Assembly: GCF_008711155.1 (NCBI RefSeq)
Contig: NZ_VUYQ01000001.1
Coordinates: 620,001 to 684,000, forward strand
Reading direction: 5' to 3'
From: Dechloromonas sp. CZR5
Lineage (GTDB): Bacteria > Pseudomonadota > Gammaproteobacteria > Burkholderiales > Rhodocyclaceae
DNA: 64,000 nucleotides
Of this stretch, positions 18,002 through 27,800 are shown in pieces. The translations under genes and the position numbers were made by a program. The notes under the pieces are model-generated. The model saw only the letters and a list, made by a program, of their open reading frames with translations, was not told the origin of the DNA and made no database searches. Numbering within the stretch: position 1 is the first letter of the stretch; each line of letters opens with the position of its first letter.

Positions 18002-19300
18002 ATGCAAGCCTTGCTGTCCTTTGAAAACGCGCCGCCTTTCGCGGCGCCGTTGCGTTTCTTCCTGACCGCGCCGCTGTTCGCCGTCCTGGCCGGCCTGCTG
18101 CTGGCCTGGAACGGCCCGCAGCTCATGGCGTCGCGCTGGATGCCCGGCGCCCTGGCGGCCACCCATCTGGTGACGGTGGGTTTCATGCTGCAGGTGATGC
18201 TGGGCGCCCTGATCCAGATTTTGCCGGTGGTCGCCGGAGCCAACCTCCGGCACCCGCTGCGCGTGGCCCGCATCGTCCATGTCGGGCTCAGCGGCGGGGG
18301 GCTGTTGCTGGCTGGCGGTTTTCTGACAGCCCCTTCCGGAATGCTGGGCGTTGCCGCACTGCTGCTGGGTGCCACCCTGCTGTATTTCTTGGCGGTTTGC
18401 ATCCAGGCATTGGCGGGTGTGCCGTCGACCAGCCCGACCATCCGGGGTCTCAAGCTGGCGTTGGTCGGGCTTGCCGCCGTGGTCGGGCTCGGCATGGCGA
18501 TGGCCTTCGCGTTGACCTACGGCTGGTCGGTTCCGCTCACTGCGCTGGCCGACCTCCATGCCGGCTGGGGTTTGGGCGGCTGGGCCGGGGTGTTGCTCGT
18601 TGCCATGGCCTATGTCGTCGTGCCGATGTTCCAGTTGACTCCGGGTTACCCGGCGCGGCCGAGCTGGTGGTTCCCGGTGGCCATGCTTATCCTGTTGCTG
18701 CTGTGGAGCGGCGGCGTGCTGGGGAATCTGGGCGGATTGGTGCAGTTGAGCCAGGGGCTGGCGGCGGTTGTCGGTATCGCCTTCTGTGTGTTGACGCTGC
18801 GCTTGCAGGGAAAACGACGCCGGGCGCGGGCCGATGTCACCTACCGCTACTGGCAGCTTGGCCTGGTGGCAGGCGTGCTCGCCTTGCTGATGCTGTTGAT
18901 CTCCTCGCTGTGGCCGGCGGCCAGCGAACTGGACGGATGGACGATCGGTTTCGGCATCCTGATCGTCGCCGGGGGTTTCATGCCTTTCATCACCGGCATG
19001 CTCTACAAGATTTCCTCGTTTCTCTCCTGGCTGCATCTGCAGAATTTCGGCCAGGCAAAAATACCGGCACCGGCCATGAACAAGATTTTGACGGATACCG
19101 ATTGTCAGCGGCAGATGGTCGCCTACGTCGCGGCGCTGGCGCTGTTGCTGGCGGCGGTGATCGTGCCGGACTGGCTGGCGCGACCGGCCGGACTGGCGTT
19201 TGCGCTGGCCAATGCCTGGCTGTTCTGGAACCTGGCCAGCGCCGTCCGGCGTTATCGTCGGGCGCAGGCCGAGATGGCGGAAAAACTGGCGGCCTTATGA
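18002..19300 (+). CDS. polytopic membrane protein, NnrS/haem-copper-like
   Basis: Integral membrane protein of 432 residues with about 12 hydrophobic helices and very short loops. Histidines sit within or at the edge of helices (ATHLVTVGFMLQ, DLHAGWGLGGWAG, SWLHLQNFGQ), which recalls haem-binding subunits such as NnrS or cytochrome-oxidase-like proteins. No complete CuB ligand set can be pointed to. It lies 31 bases after the DUF2249 gene and overlaps the SirB2 gene by ATGA. Its partners suggest a role in NO or O2 metabolism; the exact family assignment is uncertain. Confidence 0.7.
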   Translation: MQALLSFENAPPFAAPLRFFLTAPLFAVLAGLLLAWNGPQLMASRWMPGALAATHLVTVGFMLQVMLGALIQILPVVAGANLRHPLRVARIVHVGLSGGGLLLAGGFLTAPSGMLGVAALLLGATLLYFLAVCIQALAGVPSTSPTIRGLKLALVGLAAVVGLGMAMAFALTYGWSVPLTALADLHAGWGLGGWAGVLLVAMAYVVVPMFQLTPGYPARPSWWFPVAMLILLLLWSGGVLGNLGGLVQLSQGLAAVVGIAFCVLTLRLQGKRRRARADVTYRYWQLGLVAGVLALLMLLISSLWPAASELDGWTIGFGILIVAGGFMPFITGMLYKISSFLSWLHLQNFGQAKIPAPAMNKILTDTDCQRQMVAYVAALALLLAAVIVPDWLARPAGLAFALANAWLFWNLASAVRRYRRAQAEMAEKLAAL

Positions 19301-19677
19301 GTTACCTGGCGATCAAGCACCTGCACGTGACCTGTGTCGTGCTCAGCGGCCTGGGGTTCTGCCTGCGCGGCATCTGGATGATGCGCGAATCGCCGTGGGC
19401 CAGGCATCGCCTGGCCCGGATACTGCCTCATGTGATCGATACGCTGCTCCTGGGCAGCGCCTTGACCCTGGCCTGGATGAGCGGCCAGTACCCGTTCGTC
19501 AGCGGCTGGCTGACTGCCAAGCTGTTCGGGCTCATCGGCTACATCCTGCTCGGCATGATGGCGCTCAGGCGCGGCCGCACCCGTGCGCTACGCATCCGCT
19601 TTTTTGTCCTTGCGCTGGGTACCTACGCCTATATCGTTAGCGTTGCGCTGTCGCGCAATCCCCTGGTCCTGTTTTGA
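19297..19677 (+). CDS. SirB2 family membrane protein
   Basis: Membrane protein of 126 residues with four helices, matching the SirB2 family (AIKHLHVTCVVLSGLGFCLRG..., then HVIDTLLLGSALTLAW). A conserved His-x-His-like start (KHLHV) may bind haem; the biochemical function is not known. It is the last gene of the hemerythrin operon, overlapping the preceding gene by four bases. A strong hairpin follows at 19683. Confidence 0.85.
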   Translation: MSYLAIKHLHVTCVVLSGLGFCLRGIWMMRESPWARHRLARILPHVIDTLLLGSALTLAWMSGQYPFVSGWLTAKLFGLIGYILLGMMALRRGRTRALRIRFFVLALGTYAYIVSVALSRNPLVLF

Positions 19678-19682
19678 TTTGA

Positions 19683-19712
19683 GGGAGCCGCCCCGCCGCC
19701 GGGGCGGCTCCC
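19683..19712. terminator. 13-bp perfect hairpin between convergent genes
   Basis: Arms 19683-19695 and 19700-19712 pair perfectly around a 4-base loop. It separates the SirB2 gene from the convergent sigma-54 activator gene. It has no T-run but is a very stable stop for both directions. Confidence 0.65.
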
Positions 19713-19715
19713 GGC

Positions 19716-21701
19716 CTACATCCGCCCCAGCTTGCGATACAGGGTATTGCGGCTGATGCCCAGTTGCCGGGCGGCCGACGAGATATTGCCGCCCGCCGCT
19801 TCCAGCGCGCGCATCGCCGCCTGCCGGCTGATCGCATCGAGGCTGTTCGAACCGTCGAGCGGTGCGGCAGCCCAGGGGTCGTGGGTCGGGGCAGGGGTTC
19901 CCCGGCTGAATGGCGAGGCCTCGAACAATTCCTCGGGGAGGTGGGTTTCGCCGATCAGCGTTTCATCGTCGTCGAGCAGGGCGATGGCGACCCGGATCAC
20001 GTTGAACAGCTGACGGATGTTGCCCGGCCAGGCATATCCCTCGATGGCCTGCAGCGCACCTTCCGAAAAACGTACCGGTGCGCAGCGCGAGGCAGTTTCG
20101 GCGGCGGCCAGCTTGGAGACCAGGGTGCGGATGTCGGTACGCTCGCGCAAGGCGGGCAGGGTGACGCTCATGCCGTTGAGGCGGTAGTAGAGATCCTCGC
20201 GGAAGGTGCCGCGGGCGACTTCTTCGCGGAGTTTGCGGTGGGTGGCGCAGACCAGTGAAATGTCGACCTGGATCGAGCGGGTGCTGCCCAGCGGCGTCAC
20301 GCAGCGCTCCTGAAGGACGCGCAGCAGGCGGGCCTGCAGGTTGAGCGGCATGTCGCCGATTTCGTCGAGAAATAGCGTGCCGCCATGGGCCTGCTGGATC
20401 TTGCCCGGTGCGCCTTCCTTGCGGGCGCCGGTGAATGCGCCGCCCTGGTAACCGAACAATTCGGACTCGATCAGCGACTCGGGAATGGAGGCGCAGTTGA
20501 GCGCGACGAACGGTGCATCGCGTCGCGGCCCGCTGTTATGGAAGGCTTTGGCGAACATTTCCTTGCCGGCACCGGATTCGCCCTGGATCAGGATAGGGAT
20601 GTCGCGGTCGAGCATGCGACGGGCGCGGTCGATGGCTGCCTGGAGACGGATGTCGCCGGTGTTCAGGGTGTCGAGCGTCAGCTTGGGCGCGCTGCAGCTC
20701 TCCGGCCGGCGGGCGGGGCGCACCGGCGGCAACTCGTCATAGACGCGGCCGGCGACGCTTTGCGGCGGCAATTGCCCGCGCAGCTGGAGATGGAAGGGTT
20801 TGCCATTGACGCTGATCTCGCAGGTCGCCTGCGGATTGGAGCGCAGACGATCGACGAGGGCCGCCAGGTTGCTTTCGAAGACCATCGAGAAGTCGCGGCG
20901 CACGGCGTCGACCTGGCGGATGCCGAGCAGGTCGAGGCCATTGCGGTTGATGGCCAGTACCTGACCGTCCGGAGAGACGGCGGCCATGCCCTCCCTGGGG
21001 CTGCCCAGGTAGTCGGCGCGGCCGTGGAAGCAGACCAGTATGTCGCGGGCGTGAACGGTTTCGAACAGGCGCTTTTCGACGATGGCGGACGACAGCCGGA
21101 CGAGGCCCAGCGTATGGCGCTGATGGCTGCGGTAGTCGCCGGAGATGTCGAGCACCCCGATCAGCCGGCCGTCCGGTCCGAAGATCGGGCTGGCGCAGCA
21201 GGTCAGGAAGCCGTTGTTCTCGAGGAAGTGTTCGCTGCCCAGGACGGCAATCGAGGTTTCCTCGGACAGCGCGGTGCCGATGGCGTTGGTGCCGCGCAGA
21301 TTCTCGTCCCACGAGGCGCCGGCGAGGATCGCGACGCGGTCGGCGCGGCTGACGAAATCAGGGTCGCCGACCGTTTCCAGCAGCAGGCCGTTCGAGTCGG
21401 CCAGGATGACCATGCTGCCCGAGTCGCGAATCTGCTCGAAGACATGTTCCATGATGGAGCGCCCCTGGGTGAGCAGGAGGCGGTTGCGTTCCTGTTCGGT
21501 CTTGAGCGCCACGCGATCCATCGCGTCCATGGCCGGAGCGTAGTTCGCGTCGCCCAGGCCGAAGCGGCGGCAGCGCTCCCAGGAACGCAGGATGACCGGG
21601 TCGACCAGCCCGTCCGGCAGGTTGCCCTGATCGAAGAATAATTGCCTTGCCTGCCGCAGACGCTGGTCGTGCGCGTCGGGCAGTCGTTGAATTTGTCCCA
21701 T
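19716..21701 (-). CDS. sigma-54-dependent AcoR-type activator
   Basis: Regulator of 661 residues. An N-terminal GAF-like sensory region (about 55-300, with GTNAIGTAL and NNGFLTCCASPI typical of AcoR) is followed by an AAA+ domain with Walker A GESGAGKE and the sigma-54 contact loop GAFTGA, and a C-terminal Fis-type helix-turn-helix (AAGGNISSAARQLGISRNTLYRKL). The ATG at 21701 is preferred because GGAGGAGAG precedes it. Relatives control acetoin or alcohol/aldehyde catabolism. It is divergent from a cytochrome operon with a good -24/-12 promoter and probably activates that operon and exaC. Confidence 0.92.
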   Translation of the reverse strand: MGQIQRLPDAHDQRLRQARQLFFDQGNLPDGLVDPVILRSWERCRRFGLGDANYAPAMDAMDRVALKTEQERNRLLLTQGRSIMEHVFEQIRDSGSMVILADSNGLLLETVGDPDFVSRADRVAILAGASWDENLRGTNAIGTALSEETSIAVLGSEHFLENNGFLTCCASPIFGPDGRLIGVLDISGDYRSHQRHTLGLVRLSSAIVEKRLFETVHARDILVCFHGRADYLGSPREGMAAVSPDGQVLAINRNGLDLLGIRQVDAVRRDFSMVFESNLAALVDRLRSNPQATCEISVNGKPFHLQLRGQLPPQSVAGRVYDELPPVRPARRPESCSAPKLTLDTLNTGDIRLQAAIDRARRMLDRDIPILIQGESGAGKEMFAKAFHNSGPRRDAPFVALNCASIPESLIESELFGYQGGAFTGARKEGAPGKIQQAHGGTLFLDEIGDMPLNLQARLLRVLQERCVTPLGSTRSIQVDISLVCATHRKLREEVARGTFREDLYYRLNGMSVTLPALRERTDIRTLVSKLAAAETASRCAPVRFSEGALQAIEGYAWPGNIRQLFNVIRVAIALLDDDETLIGETHLPEELFEASPFSRGTPAPTHDPWAAAPLDGSNSLDAISRQAAMRALEAAGGNISSAARQLGISRNTLYRKLGRM

Positions 21702-21736
21702 CTCTCCTCCGGATGCTCCAGATTTTTTTATTGTGT

Positions 21737-21753
21737 TGTTGCAAAACGTAACA
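21737..21753. promoter_or_regulatory. candidate upstream activator site (17-bp dyad)
   Basis: TGTTGCAAAACGTAACA has 7-bp imperfect arms around AAA. It lies about 150 bp upstream of the -24/-12 promoter at 21899, a normal enhancer distance, and resembles the paired sites upstream of exaC at 30865-30900. Confidence 0.5.
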
Positions 21754-21898
21754 GCTGCACTTTTTATTAGCAATGCGGCGAGCAGTGCGTACCCTCTTTG
21801 AGCAAGTGGCGTGCCAGACGTTCATGCTATTGCTCATTTTCTCCGAATTTTCCCGTCAAGGGCGAAATGTCAGGGTTGGCGCGTCGCGACATCGCGCC

Positions 21899-21914
21899 TG
21901 GCACAGGGTTTGCA
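21899..21914 (+). promoter_or_regulatory. sigma-54 promoter of the cytochrome c550 operon
   Basis: TGGCACAGGGTTTGCA matches the -24/-12 consensus TGGCAC-N5-TTGCA at every position, with the required spacing between GG (21900-21901) and GC (21912-21913). Transcription should begin near 21925, about 40 bases before the GTG at 21964. Confidence 0.85.
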
Positions 21915-21963
21915 GAAGGGGAGTCATTACGGCGGTAACCGGACCTCAAATCAAGGAGACAAT

Positions 21964-22392
21964 GTGAAACACGCTTCCCGTACCCTCTGCGCCCTTGTCG
22001 CAGCCTTGTCCATCGGCATTGCAGTTCCCCGGGCATTTGCCCATGGCGACGTCGTGCCGCAGGCGGTCGATACGACCGGCCTGAAGAATCTTGGCGCCGA
22101 CTTCCAGTCGGCCAACCCGTATCGCAAGGACAAGACGGCCATCCGTATCGGCGACTCCGCCTACAACCAGAACTGCGCCCGCTGCCACGGCCTGGGCGCC
22201 ATTTCCGGGGGCATTGCGCCGGATCTGCGCTACCTGCCGCTTGGCGATGAGGGCGACGAGGTCTTCCTGCCGCGCATCCGCAAGGGTTCGGTTCGTGACG
22301 GCCGCGTTTACATGCCGCCGTTCGAAGGAATCCTGTCGCAGGAAGCAATGTGGGCCATCCGGACCTGGCTGGAAACCGTCCATGAAGACTGA
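21964..22392 (+). CDS. pedF: cytochrome c550, PedF type
   Basis: Periplasmic monohaem cytochrome of 142 residues. A signal peptide ends near AFA-HGD; haem is attached at C71-A-R-C74-H75 and the axial Met is probably in YMPPFEG. It is similar to the c550 of PQQ-dependent alcohol oxidation, which takes electrons from the quinoprotein. GTG 21964 is preceded by AAGGAG; the ATG two bases earlier runs straight into a stop. It is first in an operon with a binding protein, a YVTN propeller and cytochrome b561, under the sigma-54 promoter at 21899. Confidence 0.88.
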   Translation: MKHASRTLCALVAALSIGIAVPRAFAHGDVVPQAVDTTGLKNLGADFQSANPYRKDKTAIRIGDSAYNQNCARCHGLGAISGGIAPDLRYLPLGDEGDEVFLPRIRKGSVRDGRVYMPPFEGILSQEAMWAIRTWLETVHED

Positions 22393-23230
22393 TCGCCGCC
22401 TTTGGCTGAAGGCATGCGCCGCCCTGCCGCTGGCCACCTGCCTGCCGGCAGCGGCGGATGCGCTGGAGTCGGTCCGCCAGCGCGGTCGCCTGCGGGTGGC
22501 GGTCTATAACCAGTTTCCGCCGTACTCGATGGCGGGGGGCAAGGGCATCGATGCCGACATTGCCCGGGCGATTGCGGCCAAACTGGGGGTGAGCGCCGAG
22601 GTGGTCGGCTACAACGCCGACGAGGACATGAACGACGACCTGCGTAACATGGTCTGGAAGGGGCATTATCTCGGCGCCCAGCCTTCCGACGTGATGATGC
22701 ATGTGCCGGTCGACGAGTATCTGGCGCGCGCCAACGACAAGGTGCGGATCTTCGGCCCCTACCATCGCGAAACCCTGGCCCTGGCGCGCAATCCGGAGCG
22801 CATTCCGAAAGCGCCGTCAGGCTCGGCCGCCGTGGCGCTGGAGGTGTTCACCCGCGAGAAAATCGGTGTCGAGACTACTTCGCTGGCCGACTCCTTCTTG
22901 TTGTCGGTGCTCAACGGCCGTCTGCGCGACAACGTCGTGCATTTCAAGACCGTGGCCGAAGCCGCGCAGGCCATGGCCGACGGCCGCGTTTCCGCCGTGC
23001 TCGCCCAGCGTGCCGAATTGGAGTCCGCCTTGCAGGGGCAGACCCGGATGCTCATCGATACGCCGCATTTGCCCGAATTGAAGATGGATGGCTGGCTGCT
23101 GGGGATGGCCGTCAAGGTCGAGGAGCAGGCGCTGGCGGAGGCCATTGGCGCCGCCCTGGCCGAACTCAAGCGGGACGGCAGCATCGGCGAGATCTTCAAG
23201 CGTCACGGCATTTCCCACCAACCGGTCTGA
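22382..23230 (+). CDS. quinoprotein-associated periplasmic binding protein
   Basis: Exported protein of 282 residues with a solute-binding fold of the amino-acid type (starts RRLWLKACAALPLATCLPAAADA, then LRVAVYNQFPPYSM and SDVMMHVPVDEYLARAN). No permease or ATPase genes are nearby, so it is unlikely to serve an ABC importer. Relatives are encoded beside PQQ alcohol dehydrogenases (MxaJ/XoxJ-like) and are thought to help dehydrogenase assembly or activation. The gene overlaps the cytochrome gene by 11 bases. Confidence 0.85.
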   Translation: MKTDRRLWLKACAALPLATCLPAAADALESVRQRGRLRVAVYNQFPPYSMAGGKGIDADIARAIAAKLGVSAEVVGYNADEDMNDDLRNMVWKGHYLGAQPSDVMMHVPVDEYLARANDKVRIFGPYHRETLALARNPERIPKAPSGSAAVALEVFTREKIGVETTSLADSFLLSVLNGRLRDNVVHFKTVAEAAQAMADGRVSAVLAQRAELESALQGQTRMLIDTPHLPELKMDGWLLGMAVKVEEQALAEAIGAALAELKRDGSIGEIFKRHGISHQPV

Positions 23231-23238
23231 GCGTTCCC

Positions 23239-24177
23239 ATGCGACTTGCTTCCCTTCTTTGCGCGGCCGTGCTGGCCGCCTTCGGCGGTTCGGCCACGGC
23301 CGGCCCGCTGGCTTATGTGCCCAACGAAAAATCGGCCACGGTCAGCGTCATCGATACCGCCACCGACCAGCGGCTGCGCGATATTCCGCTCGGCGAGCGG
23401 CCGCGCGGCATCGCTGCCGGGGGCGGGCGGCTCTATCTGACCGATGGCAAGACGGGCAGTCTGCTGATCGTCGATGCGGCAGCAGGCAAGCTGCTGAAAA
23501 CCGTGCGCATCGGCGATTCGCCCGAGGGCGTGAGCCTCTCGCCCGACGGCAGGATGCTGGCGGTGGCCGTCGAGGACGACAACAGCGTTGCCTTGCTCAA
23601 TGCGAGCGACGGTCGCCCGTCGGCCCGCATCAAGGTCCAGGGGAAGAATCCGGAACATGCGGTGTTCAGTCCCGACGGCCGCTGGCTGTACGTCAGCGCG
23701 GAAGAGGCCGAGCAGGTCGATGTGATCGATGTGGCCGGCCGCCAGCAGGTCGCCAGCATCCCGGTCGGCAAGCGCCCGCGCGGGATCGGTTTCCTGCCCG
23801 ATGGCAGCCGGGCCTACGTCGCCAGCGAACTGGCCGGCAAGGTCTATGTCATTGACGTACGGCAGCGCCGGGTGGTGGCGGAGATTGCGGCCGGACAGTA
23901 TCCGAACGGGATCGCCATCCATCCCGATGGCCGGCGGGTGTTCGTCTCCAACGGCCGCGATCCTTCGGTGATGGTGATCGACGTGGCCGGCAATGCCGTC
24001 GTTGCCACCATCGAGGTCGGCAAGCGCCCCTGGAACATGGCGCTGACGCCCGACGGCAGCAAGCTCTATGTCGCCAACGGCCGTTCCGGTACGGTTTCGG
24101 TGATCGATACCGCGGACATGAAGAAAACCGCCGACATCGATGTCGGCGAACTGCCCTGGGGAGTGAGTATCCAATGA
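23239..24177 (+). CDS. YVTN beta-propeller protein of PQQ catabolism clusters
   Basis: Exported protein of 312 residues made of about seven YVTN-type repeats (phrases such as LYVSAEEAEQVDVIDVAGRQQVASIPVGKRPRG and LYVANGRSGTVSVIDTADMKKTADI). A short signal peptide ends at ATA-GPL. Proteins of this type recur in PQQ-dependent alcohol catabolism clusters; their role is not known, but binding of a partner protein or cofactor through the propeller is likely. It starts 8 bases after the binding-protein gene and overlaps cytochrome b561 by ATGA. Confidence 0.88.
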   Translation: MRLASLLCAAVLAAFGGSATAGPLAYVPNEKSATVSVIDTATDQRLRDIPLGERPRGIAAGGGRLYLTDGKTGSLLIVDAAAGKLLKTVRIGDSPEGVSLSPDGRMLAVAVEDDNSVALLNASDGRPSARIKVQGKNPEHAVFSPDGRWLYVSAEEAEQVDVIDVAGRQQVASIPVGKRPRGIGFLPDGSRAYVASELAGKVYVIDVRQRRVVAEIAAGQYPNGIAIHPDGRRVFVSNGRDPSVMVIDVAGNAVVATIEVGKRPWNMALTPDGSKLYVANGRSGTVSVIDTADMKKTADIDVGELPWGVSIQ

Positions 24178-24707
24178 GCGCACAACGCTATACCCTGCCG
24201 GCGATCCTGCTCCACTGGGGGCAGGCGGTCGTCGTCGTTTGGCTACTCTGGCTGGGGTGGACCATGGTCGACTTGCCCAAGGGGGCGGAACGCAGCGCCG
24301 CTTACGGCCTGCACAAGTCGCTCGGCCTCCTGGCCATGGGCCTGGTCATCGTGCGTCTGCTATGGCGCGCGCGGCATCCGGCACCGCCGGCGCTGTCGGT
24401 TGGCGGCGAGGGCCGGCTGGCTGCGGCGGTGCATCATCTGCTCTACGTTTTTCTGGTGTTTGCCCCGGTTGCCGGTTACCTGGCGTCGTCCTTCACCCCG
24501 TATCCGCTGAAATTCTTCGGCCTTGAGATGCCGAAGCTGGGCTGGCCGGATGAGGGCCTGAACGCGACCTTCAAGCAGGTGCACGTGGTATTCGTATGGA
24601 GCGGGGCAGCCTTGATCGCGCTGCACATTGCCGGAGCGCTCAAGCACGCCGTGTGCCGCGACGGCACGATTGCCCGCATGCTGCCCGGCCGGTTGTTCAA
24701 TAAATGA
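24174..24707 (+). CDS. cytochrome b561 family protein
   Basis: Inner-membrane dihaem cytochrome of 177 residues with four helices. Candidate haem ligands are His14 (LPAILLHWGQ), the His in GLHKSLGLL, and histidines in VHHLLYVF and ALHIAGALKH. It should pass electrons between the membrane quinone pool and periplasmic carriers. As the last gene of the operon (ATGA overlap with the propeller gene), it may connect cytochrome c550 or PQQ chemistry to the membrane. A 17-bp palindrome and a terminator follow. Confidence 0.9.
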   Translation: MSAQRYTLPAILLHWGQAVVVVWLLWLGWTMVDLPKGAERSAAYGLHKSLGLLAMGLVIVRLLWRARHPAPPALSVGGEGRLAAAVHHLLYVFLVFAPVAGYLASSFTPYPLKFFGLEMPKLGWPDEGLNATFKQVHVVFVWSGAALIALHIAGALKHAVCRDGTIARMLPGRLFNK

Positions 24708-24713
24708 ACAATG

Positions 24714-24730
24714 TGCTCCATGCTGGAGCA
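24714..24730. promoter_or_regulatory. perfect 17-bp palindrome resembling the activator sites
   Basis: TGCTCCATGCTGGAGCA has perfect 7-bp arms around TGC. The right arm TGGAGCA is identical to the right arms of the two sites upstream of exaC. It lies between convergent genes, where no promoter is expected, so it may be a decoy, a distant enhancer or part of a terminator. Confidence 0.45.
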
Positions 24731-24783
24731 GTGTTGCTCTCACGAAAGTCATAGCGGCGCCGGCCTGGAATGCTCTGGGATAG

Positions 24784-24813
24784 AAGAAAGCCACCTTCGC
24801 GGTGGCTTTCTTT
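24784..24813. terminator. bidirectional terminator
   Basis: Stem 24785-24795 with 24801-24811 around TTCGC, with A-rich bases on the left and T-rich bases on the right. It fits termination of both the cytochrome b561 operon and the convergent hybrid kinase gene. Confidence 0.8.
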
Positions 24814-24826
24814 CGACGCTCGTTGG

Positions 24827-27800
24827 TTATGCATCGTTTGCGCTGGCCGGCCGTGCCGCGACCTGCCGCACGATGTCGATCAGTTCCTCGGGGTCGAAGG
24901 GTTTGGCGAGATGGGCTTTCATGCCGGCGGCCAGGCAGCGTTCGCGCTCAACGGCAAAGGCGTGGGCGGTCTGGGCGATGATCGGGATATCGGGGGCCAG
25001 CTGGCGGATGATTTCGGTCGCCGCATAGCCGCCCAATCCCGGCATCTGCAGGTCCATCAGGATCAGGTCAAAGCCCCGGGGGCCGGTTTGCCGGACGCAG
25101 TCGACCGCTTCCTGGCCGCCTTCGGCCAGGGTTACCCGGGCGCCGGCTACCGAGAGGATTTCTTCGAGAACCAGACGGTTGATCGATTCGTCATCCACGG
25201 CCAGGATGGACAGGCCGACCAGTGCCTGCGTGTCGGCTGTCATGGTGTTTTCCGGCTGCCGGGGGCTTTCGGAGGTGAGGTCGTCGGACTGCGTCAGCGG
25301 AATACGGAAGATGGTGCGAGTACCCTGCCCGAGGGTGCTGTCGATCGAGATGTCGCCGCCCATCAGCTCGAGCAGGCGTTGGCTGATGACCAGGCCCAGC
25401 CCGGTGCCGCCGTATTTCCGGCTGGACGACGAGTCGGCCTGATAGAACGGGGTGAACAGGTTGGCGAGTTGTTTCCGGCTCATGCCGATGCCGGTATCGA
25501 GGGTGGTGAATACCAGTTGTCCGTTTTCCTGGCCGACGCTGAGCGCGACGCTGCCGGACTCGGTAAATTTGACGGCGTTCGACAGCACATTGAGCAGTAC
25601 CTGGCGGATACGCATCTCGTCCCCCATGCAGGCGGCGGGCAGGTCGCTCGCCAGGTCGACGGTCAGCGACAGCCCCTTGGCATGGATGCGATCCTCGAGC
25701 AGTTCGACGCTCTGGCGAATGATGGTGTGTATATCGAAACGGGCCAAGTGGACCTGCATCTTGCCGGCTTCGATCTTGGAAAAGTCGAGGATGTCGTTGA
25801 TCACCCCGAGCAAGCGCTTGCCGGATGCATTGATCTTGGCGAACGCATCCCCGGCTTTCACGGGGTTATCGATATGGCGCATGCCGATGGCGGCAAAGCC
25901 CATGACCCCGTTGAGCGGCGTGCGGATTTCATGGCTCATGTTGGCGATGAATTCGCTGCGCGTGCGGGCCAGCTGCTCGGCAGCCCGCAGCGCGCGTTCG
26001 CGAGCCTCGTTCGTCGCCTGTTGCTGGCTGGCGTCGATGAAACTGGTGACTGCGCCGACGATTTCGCCGTCCTTGGTCATCGGGTGGGTGGCGTAGATCA
26101 CCGGTATGGGCTTGCCGTCGGCCCGCCAATACACTTCGTCGGTGACGCGAACCTCGGCGCCGGTGCGCAGCGAGCGGTAGCTCGGGCAATCGTCCGGCGA
26201 ATAATGGCTGCCGTCACGATGACTGTGATGCAGCAAGGCGTGGGCTGAGCGGCCGACCATCTGCTCGGGGTCGGCGTAGCCGAGAATGGCGCAGGCAGCC
26301 GGATTGGCAAAGCGGATGATGCCTTCCGGGTCAATGCCATAAAGTCCGTCGGCGCTGGAGTTCAGGATCATGCTGGCCTTGGCTTCGGTCTCCAGCAGGG
26401 CCGCCGTGCGGGCGGCGACAAGCGCTGCCAGGTTGTTGCGGTGCTCCTCGAGTTCCCTTTCCGTGTGCAGGCGTTCCGAAATGTCGCGAAAGACGTTGAC
26501 CGCACCGATCGTCTTGCCTTCGACGCGCAATGAGGACACCGTGTATTCGACCGGGAAACTGCTGCCGTCCTTGCGCCAGTAGACATCCTCATCGACCGTT
26601 CGCGGTATTCCATCGTTCAGCGTGGTGCGTATCGGGCACTCGTCGAGTGGATAGGCGCTGCCATCCGGGCGGTGATGGTGGGTGGCCTCATGCAGCGAAA
26701 GACCGATTCCTTCGTCGCTTTCCCAGCCGAGCATGCTGCGGGCGGCCGGATTGATGAAGGTGATCCGGCCCTCCAGGTCAATGCCGCAGATGCCGTCACC
26801 GGCTGCGCCGAGGATCAGCTCGCTGCGCTGCTTGGCCGCTTCGGTTTCCTGATGCTGTTGCCGCAGGGCGCCGTTCAGCTGCGACATCTGGCGTTGCGCG
26901 CCTGCCTGCCGGTCCAGGCTCCGGCTCAACTCCCAGGCAAGCAGCAGCGTACCGATCATCAGGGCCAGCACGATGGACATCGGCGTCAGCAGTTCGCGGC
27001 GCATTTCCTCCATGTAGTCGTCCCGCGCCAGGCCGATCACGAGGTGGATCGGGTAGTCGCCCAGTTTCCTGAACTGGTAGTTGCGCTCGATGCCGTCAAT
27101 GCCGGAAACGGCCCGGTACTTCGCCTCGCCGACCTCGGATGCCAACAGTTCCCCCAGGCGCTGGGATGGGGTGGTTGCACCGGAGCGGGCGCCGTTGGGG
27201 TCGGCCTTGGCATAGCGGGCGATCAGCGTGGTCCGGGTCCACAGGCCGGAGTTGCCGCGCGGCCCGAGGTCGAGTTGCGACAAGCGGTCGACGAAATAGC
27301 TGACGGGTATGGCGGCGTAGACGATGCCCCCGAACGAGCCATCCGGTTTGTTGTGGCGGCGGGCCAGGGCGATGATCATCTGGTTGCTGATCTTGCCGAG
27401 CATCGGCTCCGAGACGAACAGCCCGGCATGCGGTCCGGCCAACTTGAGATTCAGGAAATGCGGGCGGTCGCTGATGTCTACGGGCACCCGGGGGAGCGGG
27501 GCAGACGGACTGGCGGCGACATGCCAAATCCGGCCATCGGCGTCGCTGACCCGCAGGCCGAGCGTTTCCGGGACATGTTTGCCCAACATGGTGAGGAGAT
27601 CGAGCGGGTGGTCGTCGTGGTTCGTACCTTCCTGCGCATCGCTTTCGATTTCGTCCACCACCGTCGCCAGCGCGAGGTCAATTTTCTGGAAGGTGCCGGC
27701 AATGCTGCCCTCCAGGATGCGCGCATAATTTTCGGCCTGACGGTTGGCCTGTTCTTCCGATGCCATCGTCCGGTCGCGCAGCACCCAGATGCCGAACAGC

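Noticed and set aside
24770..26248. 492-codon plus-strand frame opposite the Cache-PAS hybrid kinase
   Set aside because: Shadow of the kinase coding strand, no recognisable domain.
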